Source of the DNA: Takakia lepidozioides
Lineage: Eukaryota; Streptophyta; Takakiopsida; Takakiales; Takakiaceae
NCBI GenBank assembly: GCA_030704615.1
Contig: CM060733.1
Location: 34,904,001 to 34,968,000 of the forward strand
Length of the DNA stretch: 64,000 nucleotides
Direction of reading: 5' to 3'
Shown here: piece after piece, positions 60,431 through 64,000 of the stretch
Layout: each line of letters opens with the position of its first letter
How positions within the stretch are numbered: the first letter of the stretch is position 1
The notes under the pieces: model-generated
The model's input: only the letters and a program-made list of their open reading frames with translations
Database searches by the model: none
Told to the model about the DNA's origin: nothing
Made by a program: the position numbers and the translations under genes

Positions 60431-60656
60431 CACATGAATCCATTTCCTCATATCCCTCCATAGGCCCCATCTCCACATCCCCATTTCCACAATCCAACAA
60501 GTCTAAACCACTAGCATCCAAATTGGGCCCCGCATGGGAAGAGCCCTGCAAATTGAAAGACAATGCATGCAGAGGAGACTTGTAGGGGTTAGCGGAGGCG
60601 CACAGTCACCCGCGGTGAATTGCATTTGTGCGCTACCGCCCACTGTGCACCCCGCA

Positions 60657-61124
60657 TCACTCCTTCTTCTCACAATTCTTCTCCTCACAGGTGGTCGATG
60701 AGGAGGCGAATTCTCCTTGCCCGCAGGCCTTTCTTGCTTCTGGCACGCTGCATCCCTCATTTGTTTGACTGTCCTCATCTGGCCAGACATCCTCTCTGAG
60801 CACAACATTCACAACCTCACCAAAGCCCTCTTTGTCACCTTCCTCCCTTTTCTCTTTCCACCCCAAAATCAAAATAACATGCCTTATAAATGCAAAGCAA
60901 AAATTCACAAGACGAGGATGCTTCGGCCACCACTGTGCGCAAGGAGGCAGAGGCAAAGAAAGCAAGTACTCCTCACACATCAAACCCAAAATGTCCCTCA
61001 ATTGCCCCTTGGTACAATGATGCTCAATCAACGCCCACTGAGTGACCACCTCAACAGCCCTCTTATACTGCAGCAGAGGTGTTGGTTGCTCCAAGGCATC
61101 ACACACCTTGCGCTTGTGTCCCAT
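60657..61124 (-). CDS. 155-aa unknown protein upstream of piggyBac transposase
   Basis: Starts MGHKRKVCDALEQPTPLLQY, contains a helical stretch (VVTQWALIEHHCTKGQLRDI) and a hydrophobic segment, and ends in a Lys/Glu/Cys-rich tail. It lies on the transposase strand about 280 bp upstream. It may be an element-encoded accessory frame or a 5' exon region of the transposase gene. No family recognised. Confidence 0.4.
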   Translation of the reverse strand: MGHKRKVCDALEQPTPLLQYKRAVEVVTQWALIEHHCTKGQLRDILGLMCEEYLLSLPLPPCAQWWPKHPRLVNFCFAFIRHVILILGWKEKREEGDKEGFGEVVNVVLREDVWPDEDSQTNEGCSVPEARKACGQGEFASSSTTCEEKNCEKKE

Positions 61125-61224
61125 AGCATCCTGCGCTCAGACCCTATAAACCCCCCTAAGTACGAGCAATGCAAATGAGGAGACACAGAATGCAGAAATG
61201 ACACCAACGGCCGCCAAGGCATAA

Positions 61225-61535
61225 AGCGTTGCAGCACCCTCAACGAATGCACTAAAGCTCATTCAACAGAGGCGGCAGCCATATCCCAAGACACAAAGAA
61301 GCAACAAGCTAAGGGCACTTAGAATAAATGAGAGAGCCTGCGCACTGCCTCCCCCCCCAGCCTACAAATTCATGAATGCGCATCAGCGCCCTAAACGAAC
61401 GCACTGCAGGACATTCAATAGAGGCGGCAAAGCATATCAGAGAACATAGACAAGCAACAAGCTAAGGGGACTTAGCTTCAATGACAAAGCCTGCAGAATG
61501 CCTCCCCCTAGCCTGCGAATTCATGAATGCGCAGA
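61225..61535. repeat. tandem repeat, about 152-bp unit, two copies
   Basis: Units begin near 61225 and 61384 and share AGCAACAAGCTAAGGG, GAGGCGGCA, GAATGC and AATTCATGAATGCGCA in order; the shared ATTCAA lies at 61261 and 61413. Lies just upstream of the piggyBac-linked frame. Confidence 0.75.
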
Positions 61536-62005
61536 CCCGCCACCCGCCTCTAACCCTCAGCAATTGTGGGTTGGGTACCCAGGCAGCCAGAAATCAACAA
61601 GGCCTTGCGCCAACGCAAAATGTTGTCGCACACAAACACAAGCCACAAAATGCATGCGGGATAGAGCTGGCGGGGAGCTGTGAAGGAGAAGGTCGAACTG
61701 CCAAAATGCGCGCGAAAGAGAGGGTCGGGCGGGGGGTGCACAAAGGGCCGGGCGGTGCCATCATGGCGGGCCCATGCCCGTGCATCTGTGTTGAATGCTG
61801 TTCCCACCTGCGTGCTCTGTCCCCGCCGTCCCCCCCCCCCCCCCTCCACCCAAAATCCTTCAATTCCCAAACTTCCAAAAATTCCCAACGGGGAGTTTTC
61901 TCTTGGAGGCTCTGTTGGGGCGCCATAAAGACCTGCGTGTGCAGCTCGTTCTGCGCTACATTTTTTGTTCAAGCCGCTTGTTCATCAGACTTCATCCGTG
62001 CATGC
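61536..62005. other. no gene; C-run
   Basis: Overlapping open frames on both strands, including the start of a long plus-strand frame, are GC-rich and domain-free. A C homopolymer lies at 61830-61844. Confidence 0.4.
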
Positions 62006-62305
62006 AAATCACTCATTAAAATAAGAGTCGACTTAGGGGCACCCCAAGCTATTGGGACTCCACCCCACAACATCCTACTCTCCCTCCATAAGTACACTCA
62101 GATGCTCAGCAATGAGGGAGTTCGGTCGTGCAGGCTCAACTCGAGAGAGATGAGCCGCATGACTGACGAGCTCGTGAAGATAAGATGGTTAAGGTGTCAA
62201 GCTAAACTTGACACCTAACTTAACACTTGAACTAATTCCAAGTGTTAAATACAAATAACTAGATTTATTCTAGTTAGTTTCACACTGTGTTTATTTAACT
62301 TGACA
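62006..62305 (+). repeat. hairpin-rich repeat R2, copy 3
   Basis: Same orientation as copy 2. It shares TCATTAAAATAAGAGTCG through TTTATTTAACTTGACA, ending 62305, and lacks the outer 50 bp present in copies 1 and 2. Contains the same chain of short inverted pairs. Confidence 0.85.
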
Positions 62306-62879
62306 AGACATTTGTGGAGCCAGCTGGGCCTGACTGCATCATTCCTGGACAACCAAGACTAATCAGGCTACTTGGCTTATAGGTCAGCCTCTACCACCTC
62401 TGAATCTGTAATTACAGGAATCAACCTTAGCTCCGGTTAAGTACATTGGGGCCAATGGAGTGCTTGAAGTAGGAAAATGTGCTGCAAAATTTGGGTTCAT
62501 TTAGCTGTCAGAGCCACAAAATGACACATAGTATGGGCAAAGAATAATCACTAGGAGTGTTCTAGTAGCAAATTTATCTGTAAACTCAGATTGGTAATTC
62601 TTAGATTAGTGTGATGCTCATTTTCCAGATGCAGGATACAAGAGGAAATTGTATAGATTATTTCCATCATTGATATATTTAGGTTCTATCTTGGCAGATT
62701 TGAGAGATGCATATGTATTTGTGCAGTAACTTTTTCAGTGGAAACTGTACATGTGAGCAATACACAATGGTGTTTCTAGAAGAGGGTGCCAATCTCTTTT
62801 TGTCACTCCACCCGCTGCTTTGCACCCCTGCTCCTTGGCATCCTTTGTTTTCCAGCAAGAAGCAAAGCTGCATCCCAGC
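62306..62879. other. no gene recognised
   Basis: A/T-rich sequence without domains or repeats that I could identify. Confidence 0.4.
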
Positions 62880-62925
62880 TTAACCCCTAAACGACGAGCC
62901 GACCCGATTCGGGTCGGCCCGATTT
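62880..62925. repeat. possible piggyBac-type terminus with palindrome
   Basis: Starts TTAACCCCTAAACGACGAGC, i.e. the TTAA target followed by CCC, the piggyBac terminal signature. A near-perfect palindrome, GCCGACCCGATTCGGGTCGG, follows at about 62899. It could be the end of a piggyBac-like element extending rightwards. The partner end was not found. Confidence 0.35.
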
Positions 62926-63585
62926 TTCACACTTGATCCCGATGGGCTCTCTAGCACCATAGGGATGCTCCGCCTTTGGTTACCAATTTTGAAAGCCCCG
63001 AGGCTGAGGCATAGGATTTTTTCGCCAACGGTTTTTGAGAAATGAATGTGCTGGTGGTGTGTGTTAATTAGGATGCGATGGTGAGGAAACATCGACCCGT
63101 CTCCCTCGTGGATGGGGTGGTAGTACCACATATCAATTGTGGCCCGAGAGCGACTATTTTTTGTGGCAAGGAGCCACCCATTGCACCTGATCCAATACAG
63201 GCTGCCGGGCATAATCGTAGAAGGGACTAGGGCCAAATTTCAGGTGATGCGGAGGATGTTGACACTCCGGGATCGAGTCGGGCATGCCGCGGGTTGCCCC
63301 CTCGCGGGCCACCCCGTCCAACCACGTCCACCTTTGACCCCCCCGACAGGATTGAGTGTTGGTGCACTAAGTATTGGGAACGGATACCGCAGGGCGGCAC
63401 CAGACCACCGAGGGGGTGACCGCATGTTGTCGAAAAACATTACAAGAAGAACAAGATTGCGGATGCGCCAAAGGCGAGTGTTTTTCCCACCCCTCTCATT
63501 AACATTCATTTAAGGTACATTTGGGTTTATCTAATAATATAGTATGATTGGTAAGCATACATGAATCAAAATTACGACATAAGTA
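62926..63585. other. unassigned sequence
   Basis: Open frames on both strands (minus 63236-62880, plus 63139-63513) overlap, and neither shows a domain. They may belong to the element suggested by the TTAA terminus. Confidence 0.35.
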
Positions 63586-64000
63586 TTGATGCGTCATTCA
63601 CTACGCATATTGCAGCCACGATTTGATGCCCAAGCTCGCAATCACATTGCACAGGAGGCATTTCGCGTCGGTTTACTTGCAGAATTTGTGCCAGAGCATG
63701 TGCCCGATGTGACCAGTTGGTTCCCCCAGCAGCACGTAGATGAGATGCGTATGGTCGAGGGGTACCGTAGGTGTCATAGGCGTTATGGCCGGTGACGAAC
63801 AGGCCCCCCCTCCTCTCTCCAGTTTCCTCAAGCGGTCCCCTTGATGCCTCCCCCCCGTCTGTTTCTTTGCCTGATCCACCTCCGGTAGTACCTGATCCGG
63901 ATGTTGTACCCCCGGCTGCATCTCCGACATTACATCCTCAACCACCTCCACTTTCATCTCCTCTGCTAGCAGTACCACCTCCACCTCCACATGCATGTGC
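63586..64000 (+). other. unknown open frames, Pro-rich at the edge
   Basis: A 69-codon frame (63586-63795) includes LLAEFVPEHVPDVTSWFPQQ and VEGYRRCHRRYG. In another frame from about 63765 a proline/serine-rich stretch stays open to the window edge. No family recognised; the gene, if real, continues outside. Confidence 0.25.

Noticed and set aside
61481-62218. 245-codon plus frame
   Set aside because: Runs from GC-rich non-coding DNA into repeat R2; the R2 part is also open in other copies by composition only.

Overview
The window reads as nuclear DNA of a land plant. Evidence is spliced genes with canonical GT-AG introns, DYW-class pentatricopeptide repeat (PPR) sequence, plant phenylpropanoid and tyrosine-metabolism enzymes, and a plant-type (TTTAGGG)n tract at 11778-11808. 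A seed-free plant, most likely a fern, fits best: the DYW-type PPR debris, a polyphenol oxidase with a secretory-type N-terminus instead of a plastid transit peptide, and the repeat load. A lycophyte or bryophyte is not excluded. The species call is inference.

Left part (1-11 kb) is mostly repeat debris: CACTA-type transposon ends, a 123-bp tandem repeat, broken Ty3/gypsy gag and reverse transcriptase, a possible tRNA-derived SINE, a broken PLS-DYW PPR locus and a hidden EXO70 3' remnant.

The middle (12.6-44.6 kb) is a gene island. On the minus strand: a complete four-exon polyphenol oxidase (605 aa), a complete seven-exon aldo/keto reductase (333 aa), a tyrosine-aminotransferase-like gene with a damaged 3' half, and a decayed second polyphenol oxidase about 20 kb from the first. 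On the plus strand: a BAHD acyltransferase with one frameshift, a complete four-exon class II O-methyltransferase (369 aa) and a broken RPAP2/RIMA-like gene. Five neighbouring families (oxidase, acyltransferase, reductase, aminotransferase, O-methyltransferase) all act on tyrosine-derived or phenolic compounds, so the island could be a small biosynthetic cluster. That is inference from adjacency.

Right part (45-64 kb) is nested mobile elements. The most striking is a minus-strand Ty3/gypsy-type element with gag, zinc knuckle and retropepsin, then a DNA cytosine-5 methyltransferase domain (motifs I, IV with the PC catalytic pair, VI, VIII and IX/X), then RNase H, integrase and a C-terminal PHD finger. 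No reverse transcriptase is seen between protease and RNase H. Many lesions look like C-to-T or G-to-A transitions. A second gypsy integrase on the plus strand, three copies of a hairpin-rich repeat, a TRIM-like nested unit, a LysM-receptor-kinase fragment and a piggyBac-like transposase complete the region.
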